From NCBI RefSeq assembly GCF_000613405.1, contig NZ_BAIX01000026.1, positions 1 through 34,936 on the forward strand: a stretch of DNA of 34,936 nucleotides, read 5' to 3'. The notes under the pieces were generated by a model. The model did not search any database. It saw nothing but the letters and a program-made list of their open reading frames with translations, and was not told the origin of the DNA. The position numbers were made by a program, and so were the translations under genes. Below, piece after piece: positions 1-8,709 of the stretch (position 1 is the stretch's first letter; every line of letters starts with the position of its first letter). Source of the stretch: Hoylesella enoeca JCM 12259. GTDB lineage: Bacteria > Bacteroidota > Bacteroidia > Bacteroidales > Bacteroidaceae.

Positions 1-52
1 CTGAGTTCTTTTGCATCGCGCCACCATCATTTATATTTGCTCTTGTTGTCAT
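1..52 (-). CDS. Possible 5' end of a leftward gene running off the window
   Basis: An ATG on the minus strand at 52-50 opens a frame (first residues MTTRANINDGGAMQKN) that stays open to the left edge, only 17 codons. A good Bacteroidetes -7 box on the same strand lies about 100 nt upstream (161-154), which is the main support. No family can be recognised from so short a fragment, and it could be chance. Low confidence. Confidence 0.25.
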   Translation of the reverse strand, partial: MTTRANINDGGAMQKNS

Positions 53-61
53 ACTAATAAC

Positions 62-128
62 TATCAACTGTCAATTATCAACTGTCACTTCGCTCTTGTT
101 CAGACCCCCATCCCCCTAACTTAGGGGG
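62..128. repeat. Simple intergenic repeats: 14-nt tandem pair and C/G-rich interrupted palindrome
   Basis: The 12-mer TATCAACTGTCA occurs at 62-73 and again at 76-87, a 14-nt period. Further on, CCCCCTAA (112-119) and TTAGGGGG (121-128) form an 8-bp inverted repeat around a single base. Both look like generic Bacteroidales intergenic repeats. They lie in the possible leader of the leftward gene. Confidence 0.55.
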
Positions 129-153
129 CGAGAAAAACTGTCGAAGACGGGGG

Positions 154-185
154 CAAAGGTATAACATATTTTTGGGATAGCAAAA
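154..185 (-). promoter_or_regulatory. Leftward promoter (Bacteroidetes -7/-33)
   Basis: On the minus strand TACCTTTG (161-154) fits the Bacteroidetes -7 consensus TAnnTTTG, and TTTTG at 185-181 sits about 20 nt upstream as the -33 element. It points away from nrdJ, toward the possible partial gene at the left edge. Confidence 0.45.
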
Positions 186-256
186 TAAAAGATGAAAATT
201 CCTTCCTTTTATTAGTTAGCATGTATTCTCTTGGAGAGATTCTCAATTAAAAATGC

Positions 257-286
257 TTTGATTGTCGATTATTGTGCGTAATTTTG
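257..286 (+). promoter_or_regulatory. nrdJ promoter
   Basis: TTTG at 257-260 and TAATTTTG at 279-286 match the Bacteroidetes -33 and -7 elements at about 19-nt spacing, 25 nt before the nrdJ ATG. No long structured leader or B12-box-like sequence is visible, so no cobalamin riboswitch is called. Confidence 0.6.
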
Positions 287-311
287 CACGAAAGTTTTAT
301 TTTAGATTTCG

Positions 312-2874
312 ATGGAACGTAGTAAAAGATATTCTTATGAGGAGGCTTATGAGGCCTCTTTGCAGTATTTTGGCGGCGACGAATTAGCCGCAAGAGTTTG
401 GGTCAATAAGTATGCAATGAAAGACAGTTTCGGGACGATCTTCGAGCGCTCGCCGGAAGATATGCACCGGCGTATTGCCGAGGAGATTGCCCGCATCGAA
501 AACAAGTATCAGAATCCGCTCTCGGCACAGCAAGTGTTTGACTTGTTGGATCATTTCCGATATATTGTGCCGGCCGGTAGTCCGATGACAGGTATCGGCA
601 ATGATCATCAAGTGGCGTCATTGAGCAATTGTTTTGTGATTGGATTGGATGGCGATGCCGATTCTTACGGCGCGATTCTGCGTATCGATGAAGAGCAGGT
701 GCAGCTGATGAAGCGGCGCGGGGGCGTGGGGCATGATCTTTCGCATATTCGGCCGAAAGGCTCACCCGTGAATAACTCGGCGCTGACGTCTACTGGACTC
801 GTGCCGTTTATGGAGCGTTACAGCAATTCTACGCGTGAAGTGGCGCAGGACGGACGGCGAGGCGCATTGATGTTGAGCGTGAGTATCAAGCATCCTGACA
901 GCGAGGCGTTTATCGATGCGAAGATGACCGAAGGCAAGGTGACGGGTGCCAACGTGTCGGTGAAGATCGACGACGCCTTTATGCAGGCTGCTATCGACGA
1001 CCGGCCGTATGTGCAACAGTTTCCGATAGATGCGGCCGAACCGCAGATGAAGCATGAGATCTCGCTCGGCAACTGTGGGAGAAGATTGTGCATAATGCTT
1101 GGAAGAGTGCCGAACCGGGCGTGCTGTTTTGGGATACGATTCTGCGCGAGAGCATTCCGGATTGTTATGCCGACCTGGGTTTTCGCACTGTGAGCACCAA
1201 TCCGTGCGGAGAGATTCCGTTATGTCCATACGATAGCTGTCGGTTATTGAGTATTAATCTATATAGTTACGTTGTGAATCCGTTCACGAAAGAGGCTCGT
1301 TTCGATTTTGATAAGTTTAAGACACATGTGGCTTATGCCCAACGCATCATGGATGACATCGTTGATCTGGAACTTGAAAAGATCGACAAGATTATGGCGA
1401 AGATCCAAACGGATCCGCAAAGCGATGAAGTACGCGGTGCAGAATATCATCTTTGGGAGAAGATCAAGCGCAAGAGTAGCATGGGACGACGCACGGGCGT
1501 GGGCATAACAGCCGAAGGCGACATGCTGGCGGCATTGGGATTGCGCTACGGAACACAAGAGGCCACCGATTTCAGCGTGTCTGTTCACAAGACGTTGGCT
1601 CTGTCGGCCTATCGCAGTTCGGTGACAATGGCTGCCGAACGTGGTGCTTTCGAGATCTTCGATGCAGCTCGTGAAAAAAATAATCCATTTGTTTTGAGGA
1701 TCAAGGAGGCTGATCCCGCACTATATAAAGATATGGTGAAGTATGGTCGACGCAACATCGCGTGTCTCACAATAGCGCCTACCGGCACGACAAGCCTGAT
1801 GACTCAGACCACAAGCGGCATCGAACCGGTGTTTATGCCGGTGTATAAACGCCGCCGAAAAGTCAATCCCAATGATACGGATGTGCATGTGGATTTTGTC
1901 GATGAGGTAGGAGATTCGTTTGAAGAATATATCGTTTACCACAAGAAGTTTATGGAGTGGATGCGCATCAATGGCTTTGATACAGAGAAACGATACACCC
2001 AGGAAGAGATCGACGACTTGGTTTCAAAGTCTCCTTATTATAAAGCCACGGCCAATGATGTGGATTGGTTGATGAAGATTAAGATGCAAGGAGCCATTCA
2101 GAAGTGGGTAGACCATTCGATTAGCGTGACGGTTAATCTGCCAAACGATGTCGATGAAGCTTGGTGAATCGTCTCTACGTGGAGGCTTGGCGGTCTGGAT
2201 GCAAAGGATGCACCATTTATCGCGATGGCAGTAGGGCCGGCGTGATGCTCTCTGTATCGAAAAAAGACAAGAAAAAAGAGGCGAAAAACGAAACGCCAGA
2301 GCCTGTTCCATGCAAACATCCCACTGTTACGGAGGTGCGTCCACGTGAATTGGAGTGCGATGTGGTGCGTTTCCAAAACAATAAAGAGAAGTGGGTGGCT
2401 TTCGTCGGACTCTTAGACGGTTATCCTTACGAGATATTTACCGGTCTGCAAGACGATGACGAGGGAATCGTTCTGCCCAAATCCGTTACCAAAGGACGCA
2501 TTATCAAAAACCGAACCGACGACGGAAACAGCCGCTATGACTTCCAATTCGAAAACAAACGAGGCTATAAAACCACGGTCGAAGGGTTGAGTGAGAAGTT
2601 CAATCCCGAGTATTGGAACTATGCAAAGCTTATTTCCGGTGTGCTGCGTTATCGTATGCCGATCGATCACGTGATCAAACTTGTAGGTTCGCTGCAACTC
2701 AAAAGCGAGAGCATCAATACCTGGAAGAATGGCGTGGAGCGCGCTTTAAAGAAGTATATTATAGATGGAACCGAGGTACAAGGACAGAAATGTCCCGTTT
2801 GCGGACAAGAAACGCTGGTCTATCAAGAGGGTTGTTTGATCTGCAAAAACTGTGGCGCATCGCGTTGCGGATAA
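312..2874 (+). CDS. nrdJ: Adenosylcobalamin-dependent (class II) ribonucleotide reductase, interrupted by two frameshifts
   Basis: This enzyme reduces ribonucleotides to deoxyribonucleotides for DNA synthesis, using a cobalamin-derived radical. The frame is split into three pieces that together give a normal 854-residue enzyme. Visible features are the first redox cysteine in SNCFVIG (about residue 107), the glycine-rich stretch KRRGGVGHDLSHIRPKGS, the active-site NPCGE (about residue 297) and PTGTTSLMTQTTSGIEPVF. The last ~28 residues form a CxxC...CxxC zinc-ribbon-like tail, usual in bacterial NrdJ. No NrdB-type small subunit is adjacent, which fits class II. The frame breaks near 1057 (one base missing between KHE and LARQLWEK) and at 2161-2162, where GCTTGG should read GCTTTGG. 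Both are single-base deletions, probably sequence errors. The class rests on overall family resemblance; I saw no alternative. Confidence 0.9.
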
Positions 2875-2895
2875 CTGTTGGAAGAAGGTTTTGCC

Positions 2896-3273
2896 ATGTT
2901 ACAATTACAGAGCAGCCATATTTATCTGCGCAATTTGCGGTTTCACGCCTATCACGGCGTGCTTCCGCAAGAGCGTGTTGTGGGCAATGATTATGTTATC
3001 GACTTACGAATTGATTACTCCGTAGAGCGTGCTATGCAGACCGATCATGTCGAAGACACCATCAATTATGCTGAAGTCTTTTCGCTGGTAGCAAAAGAGA
3101 TGGCTGCGTCTAACTGTCTTTTAGAGCGCGTTGGATGGTTAATTGCACGGCGTTTAACGGTTACTTACCCGGCAATTAACGGTATAGAGCTTGACATCCG
3201 GAAATTAAACCCGCCGATGGGAGCCGATTGCGACGGAGCAGGCGTGCATTTCCATTTCATTAATAAAAAATAA
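2896..3273 (+). CDS. folB: Dihydroneopterin aldolase
   Basis: FolB converts 7,8-dihydroneopterin to 6-hydroxymethyl-dihydropterin plus glycolaldehyde in folate synthesis and acts in the cytosol as an oligomer. The 125-residue product is the usual size. It begins with the typical pattern LRNLRFHAYHGVLPQERVVG, has the internal TINYAEVF segment and ends in the conserved region KLNPPMGADCDGAGV. The ATG at 2896 is chosen over an in-frame TTG at 2878 because GAAGAAGG (2881-2888) is well placed as a ribosome binding site and homologues start near this methionine. It lies 21 nt after nrdJ in the same direction and is probably co-transcribed with it. Confidence 0.9.
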   Translation: MLQLQSSHIYLRNLRFHAYHGVLPQERVVGNDYVIDLRIDYSVERAMQTDHVEDTINYAEVFSLVAKEMAASNCLLERVGWLIARRLTVTYPAINGIELDIRKLNPPMGADCDGAGVHFHFINKK

Positions 3274-3312
3274 AAACGGGTGCAATCGTAGATGCTTCCA
3301 CCATAATTTAGT

Positions 3313-3320
3313 TATTTTTG
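3313..3320 (+). promoter_or_regulatory. -7 promoter element of the amidase gene
   Basis: TATTTTTG matches TAnnTTTG and lies 20 nt before the amidase ATG. It suggests that the amidase-mlaD pair has its own promoter apart from nrdJ-folB. Confidence 0.5.
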
Positions 3321-3339
3321 CAAAATCAATTGAATTGAT

Positions 3340-4592
3340 ATGCGTAGGAGATTGGTATTCACACTGATAACTATATTACTGTTTGCGATGTCCGCTTGGG
3401 CATCGAACCACTATTTTACGCTTGTTATTGATCCTGGACACGGTGGCAAAGACCATGGTGCTCCGGCTCATTTTCCAAGGAAAAAGATCTCACATTGAAG
3501 TTTGCTTTGGCTTTCGGGCGTATCATTGAACAGAATTGTCCCGATGTGAAAGTCGTTTTCACTCGCAAGATAGATACATTTCTCACATTGGCCGACCGTG
3601 CTGCGCTGGCCAACCGCTGCAAAGGCGATCTCTTTGTTTCCGTCCATATCAATGCCGTTGAGGGCTCGCGCAATGCCCGCGGCTATCAAACTTACACGTT
3701 GGGACGCAGTTTGCGCAACGGAAACAGCGAAGGAATTCGTCAGAATTTAGAAGTAGCCAAACGCGAAAATTCCGTTATCTATCTTGAAAAAGACTATCGG
3801 CGCACGTACAAAGGATTTGATCCCAACTCAGCGGAAAGCGATATTATGTTTGAATTTGTGCAAGACAAGAATCGCGAACACAGCGTAGAACTGGCCAAAT
3901 TCTTGCAAAGTGAGATCTGCGCAGCTACTGGACGATCCAACAGTGGAGCACATCAAGACAACTTGGCCGTACTTAGACTCACCTCAATGCCGGGCTGTTT
4001 GATGGAGCTTGGATTCATTTCCACGCCCGATGAAGAGCAATATCTCAATTCTGATGAGGCTCTTCGAGCTTACTCCAGAGGATTTCTCAATGCCTTCAAA
4101 CGGTATAAAGGTCGTCACGATAACAATATTGTGGTGCCTTATAAACCCAGTGGAAACGAGGAAGAACGTACGCTTCCCTCGATCGTTCCCGATGATTACA
4201 AACAGAATGAACCGCAACCCATGCCTCCGCCAATAGAAAACAATGAGCAGAGAGGTGATGGAACAGTGTCCGATATGCCGCAGGTTGAAACGTCAGGTAA
4301 TGTCGGGATAAACAGTGATTGGCCACAATTTAAGATCCAAATCTTCGTCAGTAAGTTGGTGTTGAATCAGGGGTGCAGTCAGTTTAAGGGATTAGATGTC
4401 ATCGAATCTTATCGCGAAGGCGACCTAATTAAATATACTTACGGCTCGTCGAAAGACTTTTACGAGATCTGTCGAATCCGTCGTCGTATCCTCGATAAGT
4501 TTCCCGATGCTTTTGTTATCGCATTCAAACATGGGAAAAGAATGAATATCAATCAAGCCATTCAGGAGTTTAAACTAAACAGAAATAAATGA
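3340..4592 (+). CDS. N-acetylmuramoyl-L-alanine amidase with C-terminal SPOR-like domain (one frameshift)
   Basis: This is a zinc amidase (Amidase_3 family) that cuts the bond between MurNAc and the peptide stem, probably in the periplasm during cell separation. Repaired, it has 417 residues. It starts with a signal peptide (MRRRLVFTLITILLFAMSAW), followed by DPGHGGKDHGAP with the first zinc-ligand His. The expected Glu ligand comes in SKEKDLTL, then FVSVHINA and the catalytic Glu in CLMELGFIS. A proline- and acid-rich linker leads to a final ~90 residues resembling the SPOR-like tail of Bacteroidetes amidases. The frame breaks at 3471-3474, where a run of four T should be five, just before the zinc-ligand Glu. 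An annotation starting at 3495 would wrongly lose the signal peptide and the first ligand. mlaD follows after 7 nt. Confidence 0.88.
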
Positions 4593-4599
4593 TTTATCT

Positions 4600-5502
4600 A
4601 TGAAGTATAATGCAAAGGAAATCAAGATTGCACTTGTTGCCATTGTCGGAATTGTCGTTTTGTATTTCGGAATGAACTTTCTAAAAGGGCTGACAATGTT
4701 TTCCAATGATGAAACATATTACATCTCATTCAAAGATATAACCGGACTCTCTGGCTCAAATCCCATCTATGCCAACGGGTTTAAGATCGGTGTGGTGAAG
4801 GATTTTGCGTATGATTACTCGGGAAAAGAAGGTATCAAAGCCCGAATCGGTATCGACAAGCGGATGGTTATACCGCAAGGTAGCACAGCCGAGATCGTTA
4901 GTGACGTGTTGGGAAATGTGCAAGTGAATCTCAAACTCAACCGGAACACAACGCAGATGCTGCGCCCCGGCGACGTAATCCCAGGTGATGTGAGTGCCGG
5001 AATGGTCTCAAAGGTGGCTCAAATGGTGCCTGCCATCGAGGCAATGTTGCCTAAACTTGACTCGATTTTGGTTAATCTCAATGTGTTGTTGACCAATCCG
5101 GACATCCCCCAATCATTGCATAATGTGAAAAATATCACTGGCAACTTGACAACCACGACACAGCAGCTCAACACGTTGATGTCGGGGTTGAACCGACAAG
5201 TGCCCAAACTGCTTTACAAAGCCAATGGCGTGCTTGACAACACTCATGCCTTGACGGCGAATTTGGCGGCTGTCGATGTCAATGCAACGATGAATCAAGT
5301 GAATCAAACGCTTGCTAATGTACAAGCTTTGACCGAAAGACTCAACAGTAATGAAGGTTCATTAGGATTACTGATGACTGATCCCAGTCTCTATAATAAT
5401 CTTAATTCGGTGATGCGCAATGCTGATTCATTGGTTATCAACTTGCGTCAGCATCCCAAACGATATGTCCACTTTTCTTTGTTCGGGCGTAAAGATAAAT
5501 AG
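4600..5502 (+). CDS. MCE/MlaD family lipid-transport substrate-binding protein
   Basis: A 300-residue protein with one N-terminal membrane segment (about residues 9-28, IALVAIVGIVVLYFGMNFLK) followed by an MCE domain (about residues 37-115, YYISFKDITGLSGSNPIYAN onward) and a long, probably helical C-terminal part. MlaD-type proteins bind phospholipid in the periplasm as hexamers and work with MlaE/MlaF ABC components to move lipids between membranes. The ABC partners are not next to it here, which is common in Bacteroidetes. It follows the amidase by 7 nt and is probably in the same operon. The family call is firm; the transported lipid is inferred. Confidence 0.88.
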   Translation: MKYNAKEIKIALVAIVGIVVLYFGMNFLKGLTMFSNDETYYISFKDITGLSGSNPIYANGFKIGVVKDFAYDYSGKEGIKARIGIDKRMVIPQGSTAEIVSDVLGNVQVNLKLNRNTTQMLRPGDVIPGDVSAGMVSKVAQMVPAIEAMLPKLDSILVNLNVLLTNPDIPQSLHNVKNITGNLTTTTQQLNTLMSGLNRQVPKLLYKANGVLDNTHALTANLAAVDVNATMNQVNQTLANVQALTERLNSNEGSLGLLMTDPSLYNNLNSVMRNADSLVINLRQHPKRYVHFSLFGRKDK

Positions 5503-5520
5503 CATGAATCTTTATCTATA

Positions 5521-5653
5521 AACAGTTGTTATACAACGATTTATGAATTGGCTATCAGTTACGTTGCAATTGATAGTTAATTGCATGACAAGTAATCATT
5601 AAACGTATCGCAACTAACGGTTAAACGCAATTTGATAAACCGTTAGTTGCGAT
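5521..5653. repeat. Array of dyad-symmetric cores at 22-nt period (mlaD-dnaA intergenic)
   Basis: Dyad centres fall at 5531, 5575, 5597, 5619 and 5641, with a weak one at 5553, all spaced 22 nt. Units include GTTGTTATACAAC, TGCAAT...ATTGCA around a TTGATAGTTAA core, TAATCATTA, CTAACGGTTAA and TAAACCGTTAG. The last two cores also form a perfect 16-bp inverted repeat (5607-5622 with 5638-5653, 15-nt loop). The cores resemble those of the 11231-11291 array (consensus about GCAATTAACNGTTAATNGC). It could be a phased protein-binding site or a 3' RNA structure of mlaD; the sequence does not decide. Confidence 0.6.
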
Positions 5654-6068
5654 GCGCTTTTATATTTGCTGTTCGCGCGTTGACATCAAACGATTTTCCA
5701 ACTCCATTTGAAACGAGAGACAAAATCACATTAAATATAAAATTACTCTAAATAACATGCGGTTTGTTTCACAACATTTGTAGGCTTTCAAAACCGCTTT
5801 GAGGGTGCGTCTTACAGCTATTCCGTACCTGTGTTTCACCACATTGGAATGGTATTGGATAAGATTTGATAAGTGATTTATATTCAACGCATTTGAATTG
5901 TGCAAGAGGCGAGAAAACAACTTGCTGTCACATTTTTGCGTAAAACGCCTATTCATAGTGTTTTATGTGATTTGGGAGAAAAACGATGAGATACAAGAGT
6001 TTGTCTATCTTGATTTTTTTTGCGAAATTTGCAGTTGCAAACTTATTAATAATATAGGAGTTGTGAAA
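5654..6068. other. Long non-coding region upstream of dnaA
   Basis: No convincing gene is visible. The stretch is AT-rich. It holds a diverged direct repeat, GTTTCACAACATT at 5766 and GTTTCACCACATT at 5833 (67 nt apart), and a 7-bp inverted repeat GCGGTTT/AAACCGC (5759-5765 and 5791-5797). I found no cluster of TTATCCACA-type DnaA boxes, so it is not called an origin. A purine-rich site (ATAGGAG, 6054-6060) precedes the dnaA ATG. Confidence 0.5.
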
Positions 6069-7478
6069 ATGAAAGTGAGTTCTGATCAACATTGGAACGA
6101 GGTGCTTGCGCTCATCAGTAAGAACGTGTCCGCACAGCAATATGCTACGTGGTTCAAACCGATTGTGTTTGAATCATTCAACGAGAAGACCCGCACGATT
6201 TTAGTACAGGTGCCGAGTCTTTTCGTATATGAGTATTTGGAAGAGAATTATGTAGACCTGCTTAAAACAGTACTAAGCCGTGTTTTCGGTGAGGGTATTC
6301 GTCTGACGTATCGTGTTGTGACCGATCAGGAACACAAGTTGACACAAGATATCGAGGCAGATCCCACAGATGCCTCGCTCGCTCCGCAACAAAAGACTCG
6401 CGCCAATCAGTCACCCACTGTTCTCGACGCAGCCGTTCCGCAACAATTAGACCCACAACTCAACCCACATCAAACCTTTTCAAACTTCATCGAGGGCGAT
6501 AGCAACAAGCTGCCACGCTCTGTCGGTCTCTCCATTGCAGAACATCCTAACACCACTCAGTTCAATCCGATGTTCATTTACGGGCCTTCGGGTTGCGGAA
6601 AGACGCATCTGATCAATGCGATCGGCGTACAGGCAAAGCAGCTCTATCCGCAAAAACGTGTGCTGTATATCAGTGCCCGCCTCTTCCAAGTGCAATTTAC
6701 CAACGCCGTTTTACAGAATAAGACCAACGACTTCATCAATTTTTATCAAACCATTGATATTCTGATCGTTGATGATATACAAGAATGGATCACGGCAACG
6801 AAGACTCAAGACACGTTCTTCCACATCTTCAACCACCTCTTCCGCAATGGAAAACGAATCATTTTAGCCAGCGATCGCCCACCCGTTGACCTTAAAGGAA
6901 TGAACGACCGTTTACTAACCCGCTTCTCTTGCGGCCTGATTGCCGAATTGGAGAAACCCAATGTGCAGCTCTGTGTAGACATTCTCAACAGCAAAATAAG
7001 GCGTGACGGACTTCGTATTCCTGATGAAGTAGTGCAGTATATTGCGTCGACTGCCAACGGAAGTGTACGTGATTTAGAGGGTGTTATCAACAGTCTGCTG
7101 GCCTATTCCGTGGTTTATAACAGTCATATTGATATGCGTTTGGCCGAACGTGTTATCAAACGCGCCGTGAAAGTAGATGATAAACCGCTCACCGTTGACG
7201 ATATTCTCGACACCGTTTGTCATCATTTTAATGTTTCTGCGACCGCTGTCAACAGCAAAAGTCGCCGTCGCGAGCTGGTCACGGCACGTCAAGTGTCTAT
7301 GTATTTGGCCCAGAAATATACCAAGATGCCGGCCAGTCGAATCGGTAAATTGGTAGGAGGGCGTGATCATTCTACGGTTATTCATAGTTGTACACAGGTA
7401 GAAAACCGTTTGAAAACCGATCGATTGTTCTCAGATGAGATAGTAAGTATCGAGAATTCATTTAAGTTAAAGAAATAG
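6069..7478 (+). CDS. dnaA: Chromosomal replication initiator protein DnaA
   Basis: DnaA binds DnaA boxes at oriC, melts the origin and recruits the replicative helicase. The product has 469 residues. Domain I is at the N-terminus (SDQHWNEVLALI, the helicase and DiaA-type interaction domain). A Gln/Pro-rich linker follows. The AAA+ domain carries Walker A GPSGCGKTH (about residue 172) and Walker B ILIVDDIQEW (about residue 230). The C-terminal DNA-binding helix-turn-helix has the signature GGRDHSTVIHS (about residue 430). The ATG at 6069 is chosen, not the in-frame upstream start at 5898, because homologues begin just before the DQHWNEVL-type segment and a purine-rich site lies directly upstream. 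It stands alone between a 566-nt gap and a terminator. Confidence 0.95.
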   Translation: MKVSSDQHWNEVLALISKNVSAQQYATWFKPIVFESFNEKTRTILVQVPSLFVYEYLEENYVDLLKTVLSRVFGEGIRLTYRVVTDQEHKLTQDIEADPTDASLAPQQKTRANQSPTVLDAAVPQQLDPQLNPHQTFSNFIEGDSNKLPRSVGLSIAEHPNTTQFNPMFIYGPSGCGKTHLINAIGVQAKQLYPQKRVLYISARLFQVQFTNAVLQNKTNDFINFYQTIDILIVDDIQEWITATKTQDTFFHIFNHLFRNGKRIILASDRPPVDLKGMNDRLLTRFSCGLIAELEKPNVQLCVDILNSKIRRDGLRIPDEVVQYIASTANGSVRDLEGVINSLLAYSVVYNSHIDMRLAERVIKRAVKVDDKPLTVDDILDTVCHHFNVSATAVNSKSRRRELVTARQVSMYLAQKYTKMPASRIGKLVGGRDHSTVIHSCTQVENRLKTDRLFSDEIVSIENSFKLKK

Positions 7479-7489
7479 AAAGATAGTTC

Positions 7490-7526
7490 AAAGGGATGCA
7501 AAAAGATGTATCCCTTTATCTTTTTT
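7490..7526 (+). terminator. Rho-independent terminator of dnaA
   Basis: AAAGGGAT (7490-7497) pairs with ATCCCTTT (7510-7517) around a 12-nt loop and is followed within 3 nt by six T (7521-7526). Confidence 0.8.
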
Positions 7527-7539
7527 GCTGAAAAATGCA

Positions 7540-7568
7540 TTGCATTTCAGATTTTATGGTTATATTTG
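7540..7568 (+). promoter_or_regulatory. Promoter of the kinase/CBM9-like gene pair
   Basis: TATATTTG at 7561-7568 fits the -7 consensus, with TTGC at 7540-7543 as a possible -33 element. The next in-frame ATG is at 7594, which supports that start over the ATG at 7525 lying upstream of the promoter. Confidence 0.5.
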
Positions 7569-7593
7569 TAACTCACAAAAATCTTGGAAAACA

Positions 7594-8709
7594 ATGCAAG
7601 AAAACGAACTGAAAGCAATTATCTCCCATTTCGGTATCAGCGGAACGGTCGATACCATCAAGCCTTTGGGAAACGGATTAATTAATGACACGTACAAGGT
7701 AAACACCTTAGAGCAGGACCAATCGGACTATGTGTTGCAACGAATCAATAATGCTGTCTTTACGGATGTTGAACTCTTGCAACACAATATCGAAGCAGTA
7801 ACGGCGCATATCCGTAAAAAACTGATGGCAAGAAACGAATCGGACATTGACCGAAAGGTATTGACCTTTATCCCAACAGCTGCCGGAAAGACTTATTTTA
7901 AAGACGATTCCGACCGGTTTTGGCGTGTATCAGTATTCATTCCCAATGCAAAGACTTACGAAGCAGTGACTCCCGAGTATGCATATTACTGTGGATTAAC
8001 TTTCGGAGAGTTTGAAAATATGCTCGTGGATATGAACGAAGAGTTAGGCGAAACTATCCCCGACTTCCACAATATGGAACTACGTATGCAGCAATTGCGT
8101 GCTGCCATAGAAACGGATGCAAAGGGACGAGTGGACGAAGTACGCTCCATCATCAACGAGTTGGAGCAAGACGCTGACGAAATGTGCAAAGCTGAGCGAC
8201 TGTTTCGTGCAGGTCAATTGCCCAAACGTATCTGTCACTGCGATACGAAGGTGAATAATATGATGTTCGATGAGGCTGGACACGTGCTTTGTGTTATCGA
8301 TTTAGATACGGTTATGCCGAGTTTCATCTTCTCGGATTACGGTGATTTCCTACGCACCGGTGCCAACTTCGTGGCCGAAGATGACTCGAATTTCGACCGA
8401 GTGGGCTTTAATGAAGATGTCTTCCGCTCATTTACGAAAGGCTATTTAGAGTCGGCCGGTTCGTTCCTCACACCTATCGAGATCGAGAATCTGCCTTATG
8501 CAGTGGCTCTCTTTCCGTATATGCAGTGCGTAAGATTCCTTACCGACTACATCAATGGTGACACTTATTATCACATTAAATACCCAGAGCACAACTTGGT
8601 ACGTACTAAAAACCAACTGATGCTTTATCGAAGCGTGTGTGCTCATAAGCAAATGATGACCGATTTTATCAACGAATGCTTGAAAACCAATGAAAAAACT
8701 GACCGTTAA
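7594..8709 (+). CDS. APH-fold phosphotransferase, N-acetylhexosamine 1-kinase-like
   Basis: A 371-residue kinase of the aminoglycoside/choline kinase fold. It shows a nucleotide-binding loop LGNGLINDTYKV (residues 25-36), the catalytic loop HCDTKVNN (215-222, Asp217 as likely base, Asn222 as metal ligand) and the metal-binding IDLDT (235-239) followed by VMPSFIFSDYGDF. The HCDTK plus IDLDTVMP combination resembles N-acetylhexosamine 1-kinase (NahK) more than true antibiotic kinases, so phosphorylation of a free amino sugar is plausible but inferred. It overlaps the CBM9-like gene by 20 nt, which implies translational coupling. The ATG at 7594 fits the promoter at 7561-7568. An unknown small-molecule kinase remains possible. 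Confidence 0.72.
   Translation: MQENELKAIISHFGISGTVDTIKPLGNGLINDTYKVNTLEQDQSDYVLQRINNAVFTDVELLQHNIEAVTAHIRKKLMARNESDIDRKVLTFIPTAAGKTYFKDDSDRFWRVSVFIPNAKTYEAVTPEYAYYCGLTFGEFENMLVDMNEELGETIPDFHNMELRMQQLRAAIETDAKGRVDEVRSIINELEQDADEMCKAERLFRAGQLPKRICHCDTKVNNMMFDEAGHVLCVIDLDTVMPSFIFSDYGDFLRTGANFVAEDDSNFDRVGFNEDVFRSFTKGYLESAGSFLTPIEIENLPYAVALFPYMQCVRFLTDYINGDTYYHIKYPEHNLVRTKNQLMLYRSVCAHKQMMTDFINECLKTNEKTDR

Noticed and set aside
1..311. Cobalamin riboswitch before the B12-dependent nrdJ
   Set aside because: The distance from promoter to start is about 25 nt and no B12-box-like structure is visible.
1057..2162. Programmed ribosomal frameshifting in nrdJ
   Set aside because: There is no slippery heptamer with a following structure, and the same type of single-base loss occurs in six other unrelated genes.
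5726..5956. 76-residue open frame on the minus strand
   Set aside because: No family, no promoter or ribosome binding site, and it spans the repeat-bearing leader of dnaA.
5503..6068. Replication origin next to dnaA
   Set aside because: No cluster of TTATCCACA-type boxes was found; dnaA is often far from oriC in Bacteroidetes.
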